Source: Vibrio harveyi NBRC 15634 = ATCC 14126 = KCTC 12724 (lineage in GTDB: Bacteria; Pseudomonadota; Gammaproteobacteria; Enterobacterales; Vibrionaceae). Taken from it: 64,000 bases of DNA. The stretch's first letter is position 1; the number at the start of each line of letters is the position of its first letter. The notes beneath the pieces were generated by a model that had not been told where the DNA came from, searched no databases, and saw only the letters and a list, made by a program, of their open reading frames with translations. Made by a program: the position numbers and the translations under genes. This document shows positions 1 through 7,951 of this stretch, in pieces. The DNA lies in assembly GCF_001591145.1 (NCBI RefSeq), contig NZ_BCUF01000025.1:18660-82659 (forward strand), read 5' to 3'.

Positions 1-659
1 AATTGAGGGTTGATCCAATCGTAGTACCCTTCTAATCCAGTAATATAAGGAACGTATTTGCCACCTTCTGTTAAGTATGGAAACTCAGGCGCCATCGTAA
101 TTAGGAAGTTTTTGCCCTGCTGTTGATAGTGTTCTTTTACAAGGCGAAGTGCAGCTGGGATTACTGTTTGGTTGTCTGACGCGGTTACTGCAGATTGCTC
201 TAAATCGATATCCAGACCATCAAAGCCGAACTTATCAGTAAGGCGGATGATCTCTTGTGCGAATGCTTGCTCATCGCCAGTTTTCAGCTCGACGTGCGCA
301 TCTGCACCACCAAGCGCAATAAGAACGGCGCGTCCTTGTTGGTTTAGTGCGCTAATTTGATCAATAAATTGTTGTTCTGAAAGACCAATATTTGGATCGA
401 GCTTAAAGGTTGGAATGCGGCCTTCGCTGGTATTGAACACCTTCATGAAGGAGACGTTAACCACATTGTACATTGGGTCAACTTCATCCAGCGTCACACA
501 CGGCGCATTACCGCCCTTGTAACCAGCCCCATCGCACCAGTTATGCCAATAACCGACTACAACACCGCCATCTGGATTCACCATTTCATTAGCGGATGCT
601 ACGTTTGAAAGACCACTCAAACCCAATGCTACTGCTAGATATAGCGCTTTTTGCTTCAT
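1..659 (-). CDS. GH18 chitinase, secreted, 3' end cut by window edge
   Basis: The gene starts with ATG at 657-659 on the minus strand and runs off the left edge, leaving about 219 N-terminal residues. Residues 1-23 form a signal peptide (KQKALYLAVALGLSGLS, then ASA before the mature end), so the enzyme is exported. The GH18 motif DGLDIDLE lies at about residues 147-154, with E154 as the expected acid catalyst. The VLIALGG strand before it is also typical of the family. GH18 enzymes hydrolyse beta-1,4 links in chitin, a main carbon source for vibrios. Any chitin-binding domains would lie in the missing part. The family is secure; the exact chitinase type is not. Confidence 0.93.
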   Translation of the reverse strand, partial: MKQKALYLAVALGLSGLSNVASANEMVNPDGGVVVGYWHNWCDGAGYKGGNAPCVTLDEVDPMYNVVNVSFMKVFNTSEGRIPTFKLDPNIGLSEQQFIDQISALNQQGRAVLIALGGADAHVELKTGDEQAFAQEIIRLTDKFGFDGLDIDLEQSAVTASDNQTVIPAALRLVKEHYQQQGKNFLITMAPEFPYLTEGGKYVPYITGLEGYYDWINPQ

Positions 660-1034
660 CGTGTTACCTCTCATCCATTTTGCTTCATCACAACAATCAT
701 TCAGCACTTTATATTAGTGCCTAATGAATTTTTATTGGATTATATGGCTGTATTGCGCAAACAGATACACGTGCAAAGTTATGTTTTCCAAGTCTATTTT
801 ATAATTGTGATCTTAATTCACGACGCGAAATGAATAGGAAATTAGCGTTCGCTCTTAAGCGTGACTTACTAGCAAAATTAGGCAAAAAGTTAACCAAAAT
901 CTATTTTTTGGAGCTCGCTCGCAACGATTTAATCAGGATTTAACCCTGTTCATATAAAAAGTTTGCACAACGTAGACATTGGGCTGGAACGCCAACTTAT
1001 ATAATGCGGGCTTACATAAATAGAGGTTATTTTT
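660..1034. promoter_or_regulatory. Divergent promoter region, chitinase / cystatin-like gene
   Basis: This 375-bp AT-rich stretch separates two divergent genes and holds no convincing ORF. A TATAAT box at 1000-1005 lies 30 bp before the plus-strand ATG at 1035 and is a good -10 candidate. I see no clear -35 at standard spacing. AGAGG at about 1022-1026 could be the ribosome binding site of the plus-strand gene. No chitinase regulator site could be named. Confidence 0.5.
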
Positions 1035-1415
1035 ATGAAATTAAAAACAGTGTCAGCTTGCGCAATCTTGGTTTTGCTTGTCGGATGTCAGCAAAAAACT
1101 CAAGATGAAGCGACACAGTCAACAACCTCGGCAGATGTATGTAATACACAAGGAAATATGCCAGGTGGGTGGAACGAATTCGATGCTACCCCAGACGCTC
1201 AAAAGGCAATGGCCTTTGTCCTAAACAAAATGGAAACTCTCGCTTCGTTTAAACAGATCTTGTCCGTTCATGCACAAATTGTGAGTGGTGTGAACTACGC
1301 GATAGAGTTTGAATTGAATGACGGATCAGTTTGGAACACGGTTGTTTATCGCAACCTTGATGGTGAATATGCGATTACGCAATCACCGAAAGAAGGTCGC
1401 TTCTGCGAACAATAA
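1035..1415 (+). CDS. Cystatin-like lipoprotein
   Basis: A 126-aa lipoprotein. The signal ends in lipobox LVGC with Cys at about residue 18, giving a lipidated mature protein after a short polar linker. The mature part starts with a Gly-Gly-Trp segment (PGGWNEF). It then has a helix and the strand VHAQIVSGVNY, which contains QIVSG and so matches the cystatin motif Q-x-V-x-G. A Trp-containing stretch follows (SVWNTVVYRN), near where cystatins have their second hairpin. Cystatins inhibit papain-like cysteine proteases; in a marine bacterium this could protect the envelope from host or predator proteases. The fold assignment is fairly good, while inhibitory activity is inference. The gene ends before a strong terminator and converges with sbcC. 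Confidence 0.75.
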   Translation: MKLKTVSACAILVLLVGCQQKTQDEATQSTTSADVCNTQGNMPGGWNEFDATPDAQKAMAFVLNKMETLASFKQILSVHAQIVSGVNYAIEFELNDGSVWNTVVYRNLDGEYAITQSPKEGRFCEQ

Positions 1416-1439
1416 ATGCTTCGAAACTGAGAACCAAAA

Positions 1440-1478
1440 AGCCCCGCTATTTTACACCGTAATTTAGTGGGGCTTTTT
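1440..1478. terminator. Terminator between cystatin-like gene and sbcC
   Basis: Arms AGCCCCGCTA (1440-1449) and TAGTGGGGCT (1465-1474) form a ten-pair stem with one imperfect pair. TTTTT follows on the plus strand and a run of A precedes it, so it can stop transcription from both convergent genes. Confidence 0.85.
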
Positions 1479-1503
1479 GTTTATTCATATTTTCCAGTAC
1501 TGA

Positions 1504-4500
1504 TTAAGAATCAAATGCCATCTGAGACTTCACAGAAACTGTAGAACCAAGTCGCGACGGTTCGACATCAATGCGTTGCGCCATTTGCTCTTTCAGCTCG
1601 GAAACGTGAGAAATCACGCCAATCATGCGACCCGTTTGTTGTAAGTCGACCAAGGTTTGAATCGCAAGATCCAAAGATTCCGGATCTAAGCTGCCAAAAC
1701 CTTCATCAATAAACAGCGTATCCAAGCGAATACCGCCACTGTAAGACTGCACAACATCAGATAGACCGAGCGCTAATGCCAACGCTGCCATGAAAGATTC
1801 ACCACCCGATAACGTCGCAACATCACGCGTTTTACCTGTGTAGCTGTCCTCTACTACCAAATCCAAGCCTCGTCCTGCCGCACCTTTAAAGCCTTCAGTT
1901 TTACGAGCCAAGATATAACGACCTTTACTCATCAGACTTAAACGCTGTGACGCTTGAATCAATACATCGTCTAATAACACACCAAGGACAAATCGGTGCA
2001 GACTGATGCGGCTACCCGTTTTACCGCTTGCAACGTCATACAAGGTGCCAAACACTTTATATTCGTCTTCTAACTTAGTGTTCTTGTCATGTAACGTCGC
2101 GATGTCATTACGGACTTTCTCTAGACGTTCAAACAAAGAGCGCGTGCTATCAAGCTGATTACGCGCTTCAACGTAACTTTGCTGATTGCTGTTTAGCTTA
2201 ACGTTAAGCCCTTCTAAATCTGGCAACACCAAGTCTTTCAACGTTGAACTTAAATCTGCCAATGTTTGTTCTAACTTGATTTGAGTCAGTTTGAACGCAT
2301 CAATTTCTTTCTGCCAAACCTGCATCTCGGCTTCATCAGCTTTACATGCTAGGAATTGCGCTTCGTCCTCGAATGCACTCGCCAGCAAAGCCTGGTTCCA
2401 ATCAGCTTTGGCTGTGTTCAAACGATCGAGTGCCTCATTCAACCACTGTTGATTGGTTGTCAGTTGGCTTTCAATATTGGTCTTCGCCAGCACCGCTTGT
2501 TGCAAATGGTTTTGTGCAGACTCGAATGCGGTATTTAACTCCGCAATCTGTTTTTGAATCGCAATAATATCTTGTTCAAGAACTTCAAGAGATGAGCACT
2601 TAGCATCTAACGAAGCAGAGAGTTTAACCAGTTGCTCTTGGTTCACTTTTATCGTCGATTCATTCGCTGCCATCTGGTTTTGCAGATCATTGATCTTACC
2701 TTCCCCAGTGACACAACGTTGGTTTAACTCATTGACGCTTTGTTCCAACTGGACCAAGTTAATCGATGACAATTGCTGTAAACGTTCGTTGAACTGCTGC
2801 ATAGACGCTTGCAACGCGCCTAAATCCATTGATGCGTTTTGACCAAGCTCAACGGATAGTTGCTCAATCTGCTGCTTGTATTGTCCGACTGCGATATTGT
2901 GCTGCTCCAATTGATTGCTTAATTGGTTAAGCGCAACTTGCCCTTCTCGCTCCGTATTTCGAGCACGCTGAACTTGCTCTTTTGTTACCTCTTCACCAAC
3001 AAATTGAGCGGGCTGAGGGTGTTCTACACTACCGCACACCGGACACATTTCACCGGCTTGTAAGCGCTGAGCTAAAACCGCAGCTTGAGCATTGTGCCAG
3101 CTCAATTCAAGTGTATCTGCTGAGCGTTGAAGTTCTGCGTATCGCGCTTTTGCTTGGTCAACCGAAGCTTGTTTGCTAGGCGTCAATGCATCCAATTTAA
3201 CTAGCTCTTGGTTTAAGCCAGTGAGCTTCTGTAGATCTTGCATTAAACGTTGTTGCTGTTTTATCTCAGCATCTACACTGCCAATACTTGCAACATCGAT
3301 TCGAGCTTGATCCAGTGACTTCTGACCTTGTTGTGCCTCTAGCGTTAACTTCTCTTTCAGAGCGATATATTTCTTAAGCGTTACCTCAAACTCGGATTTT
3401 TGCGTCAAACCTGCGTTAATGGCTTTCTCTAGCTCAGACTTTTCAACCAACTTTCCTTTCATGCCTTCAAGTTGGTATTGCTGCTCTGTCAGTTTTGGCA
3501 ATTGTGCAGCTTGTTCTTTCGCGGTTTGCAATACGCCTTCTTTGGATTTTACCGCGTCATTTGCCACAGTAAGATCTTGAGATAGCTTAGCCACCTTTTG
3601 CTCAAGTTCTTGCGATTGCTTTGAGGCGTTTTGTAACGTGACATAAGGCAACTCAACCTTGCTTGCCTTCTTCGCATTGTCTAACTGCAATTGACGTGAT
3701 GAGACAGCATCGCTCTGTTCTAAATGTCGCTTCAATGCAATTTCGGCTTGCTCGCGCTTTTTGAACTCATTGCTCAGTGCTTCTGCTTTTTGCAGTTCCG
3801 TTTTTACCGCATTTAATTGCGCCAGAGATTCTTGCTCTTGCTTTTGTACAGATTCAAATTGAACAGATAAGGCTTCGCGCTGCTCTGTCAACTCCGCTTC
3901 TGAAGAAACACCAGCCACCTGCAGTGCGCCTCGAATTTGGTTATCAAACTCGTCTTTGGCTTTGCTAATAGCACTCGCTTTGTCTTTCAGTGCGTATTCA
4001 ATCTTCTTGTAGATATCCGTTTGGAATAGCTGACCAAAGATCTCTTCCCGCTCTTTGGATGTCGCAAGTAACAACTCTCGAAACTTACCTTGTGGCAACA
4101 CCATCACTTGGCGGAACTGAGTTTCGTTCAAGCCAATGATATTGGTCACTTCTGTCTTTACTTGAGTTGTTTTGCTGGTGATGAGCTTTTCTTCGTCCGT
4201 AATCTCATACAAAGCTGCGGTATGCTTACGCACCGTCATGCCCTCACCACGCGCCTTTGGTGCTTCTTGTTCTGGTGAGCGAATCACTCGATAAGACTTA
4301 CCGTGCAAAGAGAACTCTAACGTCACTTCGGTCAATAACGTTGGCGCTGCCATATCGCAACGCATTTGAATACCTTGGCGCTCGTTACCCGTTGTTTCAC
4401 CATAAAGAGCAAAACAAATCGCATCGAGAATCGAGGTTTTACCCGAACCAGTAGGACCATTGATAAGAAACAGAGGGTTAGTTCCCAGCTTGTCGAATTC

Positions 4501-4560
4501 AATCGTTTCTGTTTGAGCAAACGGACCAAAAGCCTGCATTGTCAGTTTAATGGGTTTCAT
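1504..4560 (-). CDS. sbcC: SbcC, ATPase subunit of SbcCD nuclease
   Basis: A 1018-aa SMC/Rad50-like ATPase that works with SbcD to cut hairpins and blocked DNA ends. Walker A GPTGSGKTS is at residues 35-43. Long glutamine-rich coiled coils flank the zinc-hook motif CPVCG (Cys 505 and 508), where two molecules join. The ABC signature LSGGES begins near residue 917, followed by Walker B (TLFIDEGFGSLD). Length is normal for the family (about 1000-1050). The start lies nine bases after the sbcD stop, so the pair is an operon. No defects were seen. Confidence 0.97.
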   Translation of the reverse strand: MKPIKLTMQAFGPFAQTETIEFDKLGTNPLFLINGPTGSGKTSILDAICFALYGETTGNERQGIQMRCDMAAPTLLTEVTLEFSLHGKSYRVIRSPEQEAPKARGEGMTVRKHTAALYEITDEEKLITSKTTQVKTEVTNIIGLNETQFRQVMVLPQGKFRELLLATSKEREEIFGQLFQTDIYKKIEYALKDKASAISKAKDEFDNQIRGALQVAGVSSEAELTEQREALSVQFESVQKQEQESLAQLNAVKTELQKAEALSNEFKKREQAEIALKRHLEQSDAVSSRQLQLDNAKKASKVELPYVTLQNASKQSQELEQKVAKLSQDLTVANDAVKSKEGVLQTAKEQAAQLPKLTEQQYQLEGMKGKLVEKSELEKAINAGLTQKSEFEVTLKKYIALKEKLTLEAQQGQKSLDQARIDVASIGSVDAEIKQQQRLMQDLQKLTGLNQELVKLDALTPSKQASVDQAKARYAELQRSADTLELSWHNAQAAVLAQRLQAGEMCPVCGSVEHPQPAQFVGEEVTKEQVQRARNTEREGQVALNQLSNQLEQHNIAVGQYKQQIEQLSVELGQNASMDLGALQASMQQFNERLQQLSSINLVQLEQSVNELNQRCVTGEGKINDLQNQMAANESTIKVNQEQLVKLSASLDAKCSSLEVLEQDIIAIQKQIAELNTAFESAQNHLQQAVLAKTNIESQLTTNQQWLNEALDRLNTAKADWNQALLASAFEDEAQFLACKADEAEMQVWQKEIDAFKLTQIKLEQTLADLSSTLKDLVLPDLEGLNVKLNSNQQSYVEARNQLDSTRSLFERLEKVRNDIATLHDKNTKLEDEYKVFGTLYDVASGKTGSRISLHRFVLGVLLDDVLIQASQRLSLMSKGRYILARKTEGFKGAAGRGLDLVVEDSYTGKTRDVATLSGGESFMAALALALGLSDVVQSYSGGIRLDTLFIDEGFGSLDPESLDLAIQTLVDLQQTGRMIGVISHVSELKEQMAQRIDVEPSRLGSTVSVKSQMAFDS

Positions 4561-4569
4561 GTTTGGTCC

Positions 4570-5709
4570 TTACTGAGCTTGCTGAGAAAGTTGTTTGATA
4601 ATGTCACTGATCGCTTGATCTTGTTCTTGCGATAATTGGCCGTCTTGCGCTTCCGAAAAGAAGTCTCGGAACATGTCTATCTCACTTCTCGCCAACTTCG
4701 CTTGCGCCATCTCCTGCTCGACACCAATTAACATTCCCGGTTTTTCTAGGTGCAAAACATTCGGGTAAACAGTACGTAGTTTTTCCATTGGGTTTAAGAT
4801 TGCGTGCTTATCCATCAAACGTACCAACAAGTAGTCTTCGTTTTTCGGATCGGTTTTGCCCTTCTCTATCACTTGTTCAAGTTCACCTTCAACGATTCGC
4901 ATCTCATGAGGTGCAGCAAGGTTAATGTGCTCTGCCGAGACAAACCCATTTTGGTCAATTTCCACCAGTGTGAACCCTTTCTTCTGATTTTGTTCACCAA
5001 AACTGTATTTCATCAGTGAACCAGAATAACGAATGTACTCTTCGCCTTTTTTCTGTGGCTGGTGCAAATGCCCCAACGCTACATAGTCAAAGTTGAGGAA
5101 ATGCTCGTGACTGACGCGGTCGGAACCGCCAATCGAAAGTGGACGCTCAGATTCAGACTCAATGGCACCATCGACAAAGCAGTGGCTGACTAACACGTTG
5201 CGTTGCTCTGATTGGAACTGCTCAGCGATTTTTTCTGCAAGTAACTTGTGCGCTTGATCGTGGGTCGAAACGGGTTCTTGGTAGGCAAAACGGACTTGCT
5301 CAGGGTCGTTATAAGGCATGCCATAAAAAGCCACTTGCCCTGCGCTTTCGGTTTCAATAACAACAGGGGTAAGCATGTCTTCGAAGTTACTGATAATGTG
5401 AAGGCCCGCATTTTTCATCTGCTCAGAGCCAAATCCCAAGCGCTCTGCACCATCATGGTTACCAGAAATCAAAATCATCGGCGTGTTTAGCTCACCACAG
5501 ATTCGCTTCACTACTTTGTTAAGTAGCTCAATCGCAATGGTTGGTGGGACAGAACGGTCATAAATATCACCAGCAACTACCACCGCATCAACAGGGTTGT
5601 TTTCAATGTATTGGATTAACTGGTCAAGAACGGCTTGCTGATCGTCAAGCAAAGAGACGTGATGAAACTGTCGGCCAAGATGCCAATCTGAGGTATGGAT
5701 AAACTTCAT
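4570..5709 (-). CDS. sbcD: SbcD, nuclease subunit of SbcCD
   Basis: A 379-aa Mre11-type metallophosphoesterase. The metal-binding motifs appear in order: SDWHLG (residues 7-12), GDIYD, GNHD, VSHCFVDG and ALGHLHQPQ. SbcD supplies the manganese-dependent exo- and endonuclease activity of the SbcCD complex, which processes palindromes and DNA-end blocks. It is the first gene of the sbcDC pair. Its upstream region contains one copy of the direct repeat at 5750-5795. The Shine-Dalgarno before ATG 5709 is weak, but the MKFIHTSDWHLG start matches the family. Confidence 0.97.
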   Translation of the reverse strand: MKFIHTSDWHLGRQFHHVSLLDDQQAVLDQLIQYIENNPVDAVVVAGDIYDRSVPPTIAIELLNKVVKRICGELNTPMILISGNHDGAERLGFGSEQMKNAGLHIISNFEDMLTPVVIETESAGQVAFYGMPYNDPEQVRFAYQEPVSTHDQAHKLLAEKIAEQFQSEQRNVLVSHCFVDGAIESESERPLSIGGSDRVSHEHFLNFDYVALGHLHQPQKKGEEYIRYSGSLMKYSFGEQNQKKGFTLVEIDQNGFVSAEHINLAAPHEMRIVEGELEQVIEKGKTDPKNEDYLLVRLMDKHAILNPMEKLRTVYPNVLHLEKPGMLIGVEQEMAQAKLARSEIDMFRDFFSEAQDGQLSQEQDQAISDIIKQLSQQAQ

Positions 5710-5749
5710 TCGAATTCACTTTCTGCCATCTACATGGCGTTATCTTATT

Positions 5750-5795
5750 ATCCCCCTAGGATATCGTGAGTTCGTAAGCTTTTCATGTGGTTTGT
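5750..5795. repeat. Direct repeat copy 1 (46 bp)
   Basis: This stretch matches 7457-7502 in the same orientation, with four differences, and the last 37 bases differ at one position only. It lies just upstream of sbcD. Read on the minus strand it holds ATG at 5786 and a 12-codon ORF starting MKSLRTHDI. The other copy continues as a longer ORF from the same codons. Confidence 0.85.
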
Positions 5796-5846
5796 GGCGT
5801 ATGCTGAAGTTAAAGTATAAACGAGCTAATTGTGCGTTCTTCAAAT

Positions 5847-6095
5847 CTACCAACCATAAGCATCTGAGATTTGGCGATATAGTTCCTCATACGCATCTTC
5901 TTCATTTTGACATTCAGTTACAGACGTAATTCTTCCTTGACTGTTGTATACAACTTGCCAAGAATCATCTCGATTGACCACACACAAACACTCACCATTT
6001 TTTAGTCCATCTAGGCTATAGGATTGATGAGGTACTTTTTTCAATTTATCAGCATTCATAACAAAGCGAACTAGTGTAGAGTTTTCATCATTCAT
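5847..6095 (-). CDS. Small hypothetical protein, possible immunity protein
   Basis: An 82-aa acidic soluble protein without a signal peptide or membrane segment. The pattern YSLDGL...ECLCVVNRDDSWQVVYNSQGRI, followed by an acidic helix (NEEDAYEELYRQI), resembles small antiparallel-sheet immunity proteins found behind Rhs and other polymorphic toxins. I cannot name the family. It is the last gene of a minus-strand run that begins with hcp and the Rhs toxin. AAAGGA lies about 11 bases before the ATG. Context rather than sequence supports an immunity role. Confidence 0.6.
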   Translation of the reverse strand: MNDENSTLVRFVMNADKLKKVPHQSYSLDGLKNGECLCVVNRDDSWQVVYNSQGRITSVTECQNEEDAYEELYRQISDAYGW

Positions 6096-6177
6096 TTGCG
6101 TTTATATCCTTTACTTAATTTATTTGCACAAACCCGCTCATTATTTAGGGGGAAAAGACATGCCCTAAGAACTCGGT

Positions 6178-6552
6178 TTACCTATCTAAAAATTCTACGT
6201 CCAACCGCTCGACACAGAGACAAATAAACTGACCATCCAAATATGCATAATCAGACTCTAAAAAACCATCACAAATCTTAAGTCCAGCGTCTATGGTCCC
6301 ACCGCTTAGTCTACCTAATAGCTTATAAGCATAGGTACTATCGACCCTTGTCATACTAGTTTCGTCTGCACTTTCCTGCTCTGTTAATTCAAAGTCCAAC
6401 ATTTCAAATGCAACGGGATATTCTTGCCCAATATACAATTCATAGGGGCACACCCCGGCAAAACAGGTTAATTCGACACCATTAACTTCAAGCGTAACTT
6501 CTTCTTCAATATCTGAGTTTAAGCTAAGAACTCTTGCCTTGTGTGTGATCAC
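6178..6552 (-). CDS. Hypothetical protein in immunity gene island
   Basis: A 124-aa acidic protein of unknown family, with no signal peptide or membrane segment. It starts with GTG at 6552; no clear Shine-Dalgarno precedes it, so the start is uncertain. The sequence has a small beta-rich N-terminal part (ARVLSLNS, EVTLEVNGVELTC) and several cysteines (FAGVC, LKICDG, ICLCVERL). It lies between the 82-aa gene and a GAD-like/DUF1851 immunity-type gene. An orphan immunity role is plausible from context only. Confidence 0.55.
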   Translation of the reverse strand: MITHKARVLSLNSDIEEEVTLEVNGVELTCFAGVCPYELYIGQEYPVAFEMLDFELTEQESADETSMTRVDSTYAYKLLGRLSGGTIDAGLKICDGFLESDYAYLDGQFICLCVERLDVEFLDR

Positions 6553-6605
6553 TATTCAGCCAAACTGATTGTTTAAAAGATATCTATCTAGATCGATACT
6601 GGGTA

Positions 6606-6632
6606 AACAAAAGAGCCCACAAAGCGTGAGCT
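6606..6632 (-). terminator. Probable terminator after the GAD-like/DUF1851 gene
   Basis: Arms at 6614-6620 and 6626-6632 form a seven-pair stem with one wobble pair. On the minus strand a T-rich tail (CTTTTGTTT) follows. It lies about 25 bases after the stop of the 237-aa gene. Confidence 0.5.
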
Positions 6633-6655
6633 TGAGTTTTGCTATGCAGGACGGG

Positions 6656-7369
6656 TTAATCTCTGTGACTTTTAAGGACATTGCCGACCATTGACGCCAT
6701 ATCGATAATTTCGGCTCCCCCTAAATCCGCCATAACCTGTAAAAATACATGTAGATCTTCTTTGGTCATAGCATCTGCGGACTTCTTGCCCCCCATAAAT
6801 AGGTAAGGGGTAAACACCATCACTTCTTCTTTACCCACTGGACCATGTTTTTTAATCGCAGACGGAAAGAGAGGTTTTGAACTAACTTCTACGTCTATAT
6901 ATTCTTTATCTTGAAAACCGAAAAAGCTTTGAATTGCAATATTAGCATCGCCTTTAGAAATGTCTTTTGCGTGTCCTTGATTTGTCATTATCCAATTTAA
7001 GTGTGTCGCTATATCGAGTGACGCACCTGTTCGCTCTCCCCACAAATAGAGTTGACCATAGGCGCTTCGAGCGATCACATGGTAGTTGTCATAGTGTGCG
7101 AACTCTGTATCGTCGAGAAAAGATTCAAGCACATCTTCAAATTCTGCGGGATTGGTGATCCAGAATAGACCATCGTTAAAGCCAGAGAAACCGACCATTT
7201 GCCAGTATTTAAGTAGCTGATCTGGAAGTATGCCTCGATATGCTTCAACTTGTTGGTCAGTCGCCTGAATATGTTCGGTCGGCTCGCCAAACTCTTCTAT
7301 AAACATTTCAAAATATTCGTCATTCAACTTATTTAATTCCACGTAATGGGCAGCGATCCAGCGAAACAT
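6656..7369 (-). CDS. GAD-like/DUF1851 protein, probable T6SS immunity protein (Tdi1-like)
   Basis: A 237-aa soluble protein. The N-terminal part matches the GAD-like domain: FGEPTEHI, YRGILPDQLLKYWQMVGFSG, then DGLFWITNP and a tail to about residue 130. The C-terminal part (VMVFTPYLFMGGKKSADAMTK, then HVFLQVMADLGG) matches DUF1851. This two-domain form is the Tdi1-type immunity protein known from Agrobacterium, where it neutralises the T6SS DNase Tde1. No Tde1-like toxin is visible in this window, so the gene may be an orphan left from an earlier effector or protection against kin. A probable terminator follows it. Confidence 0.8.
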   Translation of the reverse strand: MFRWIAAHYVELNKLNDEYFEMFIEEFGEPTEHIQATDQQVEAYRGILPDQLLKYWQMVGFSGFNDGLFWITNPAEFEDVLESFLDDTEFAHYDNYHVIARSAYGQLYLWGERTGASLDIATHLNWIMTNQGHAKDISKGDANIAIQSFFGFQDKEYIDVEVSSKPLFPSAIKKHGPVGKEEVMVFTPYLFMGGKKSADAMTKEDLHVFLQVMADLGGAEIIDMASMVGNVLKSHRD

Positions 7370-7493
7370 TCATTTGGGTATCTGGTCCTAAAGTTTCGAA
7401 TGCACGTTGCGCTTGCTCATCCGTCTGAGATAAGCGCGATTTTGTGCGCCACTGAGATCCCCGCCGGATATCGTGAGTTCGTAAGTTTTTCAT
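7329..7493 (-). other. Short ORF (54 aa), possible gene remnant
   Basis: An ATG inside direct repeat copy 2 opens a 54-codon ORF starting MKNLRTHDIRRG and ending RCPLRGIK. Its end overlaps the start of the GAD-like/DUF1851 gene in another frame. Copy 1 of the repeat opens the same way but stops after 12 codons. It may be the remnant of a gene once linked to an immunity or toxin cassette, or chance. No family was recognised. Confidence 0.25.
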
Positions 7494-7502
7494 GTGGTTT
7501 GT
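7457..7502. repeat. Direct repeat copy 2 (46 bp)
   Basis: This is the partner of the repeat at 5750-5795. The two copies bracket about 1.66 kb that holds the 82-aa, 124-aa and GAD-like/DUF1851 genes. The copy lies in the 224-bp gap between that last gene and the Rhs immunity gene. The layout suits duplication, or recombination-mediated gain of an immunity cassette. Confidence 0.85.
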
Positions 7503-7593
7503 TTTGGACGCAACTTTAAGAATACAAATTATTTCCCCGAAAGAAGTGGTATCCTGATTATCAAAATTTTCGCCCAGACACTGCTCGATTCAA

Positions 7594-7950
7594 TTACACT
7601 CCCTTCCTAATTTCTTCTTTAAGCTGAACTAATGAGTTTACGTTAGCTAACTCCAGATGAAATGAGTAATCCATGTCAACCACTTGGAGAGGTATCATGA
7701 GCAGAGTTTTCAATTGAAGAACAAAATCTAGACTATTATCATCAATTCCATCGACAGTTATTGTTTCGAGGTCATCACTCAATCGAACAATGTAACTCTC
7801 ATTATTTACAGCGTACTCTGCCTCAAAAACAGAGCCAATAAAATTTCCTTCTTTGTCATTTCTAACACCTACTATCTTTCTAATTTGTTGAACAACGGTA
7901 TCTTTATCAAATTGTTCATTTTCACCAATAAATAGTAATAGTTTACTCAT
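7594..7950 (-). CDS. Probable cognate immunity protein of the Rhs toxin
   Basis: A 118-aa acidic soluble protein (MSKLLLFIGENEQFD...) immediately downstream of rhs, with one base between the rhs stop and this ATG. Its ribosome binding site GGAGGGGG lies inside the last rhs codons, so translation of toxin and antidote is coupled. The ORF could extend 16 codons further upstream, but ATG 7950 is favoured by that Shine-Dalgarno. The small size and strict linkage are typical of the immunity partner of a nuclease-tipped Rhs protein. I do not recognise the family; specificity for this toxin is inference from position. Confidence 0.75.
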   Translation of the reverse strand: MSKLLLFIGENEQFDKDTVVQQIRKIVGVRNDKEGNFIGSVFEAEYAVNNESYIVRLSDDLETITVDGIDDNSLDFVLQLKTLLMIPLQVVDMDYSFHLELANVNSLVQLKEEIRKGV

Positions 7951-7951
7951 A

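Noticed and set aside
651..833. 60-aa plus-strand ORF in the chitinase upstream region
   Set aside because: It begins in the chitinase signal peptide on the other strand and has no ribosome site or family pattern.
2346..2567. Plus-strand ORFs inside sbcC
   Set aside because: They are shadows of a strongly supported 1018-aa coding frame on the other strand.
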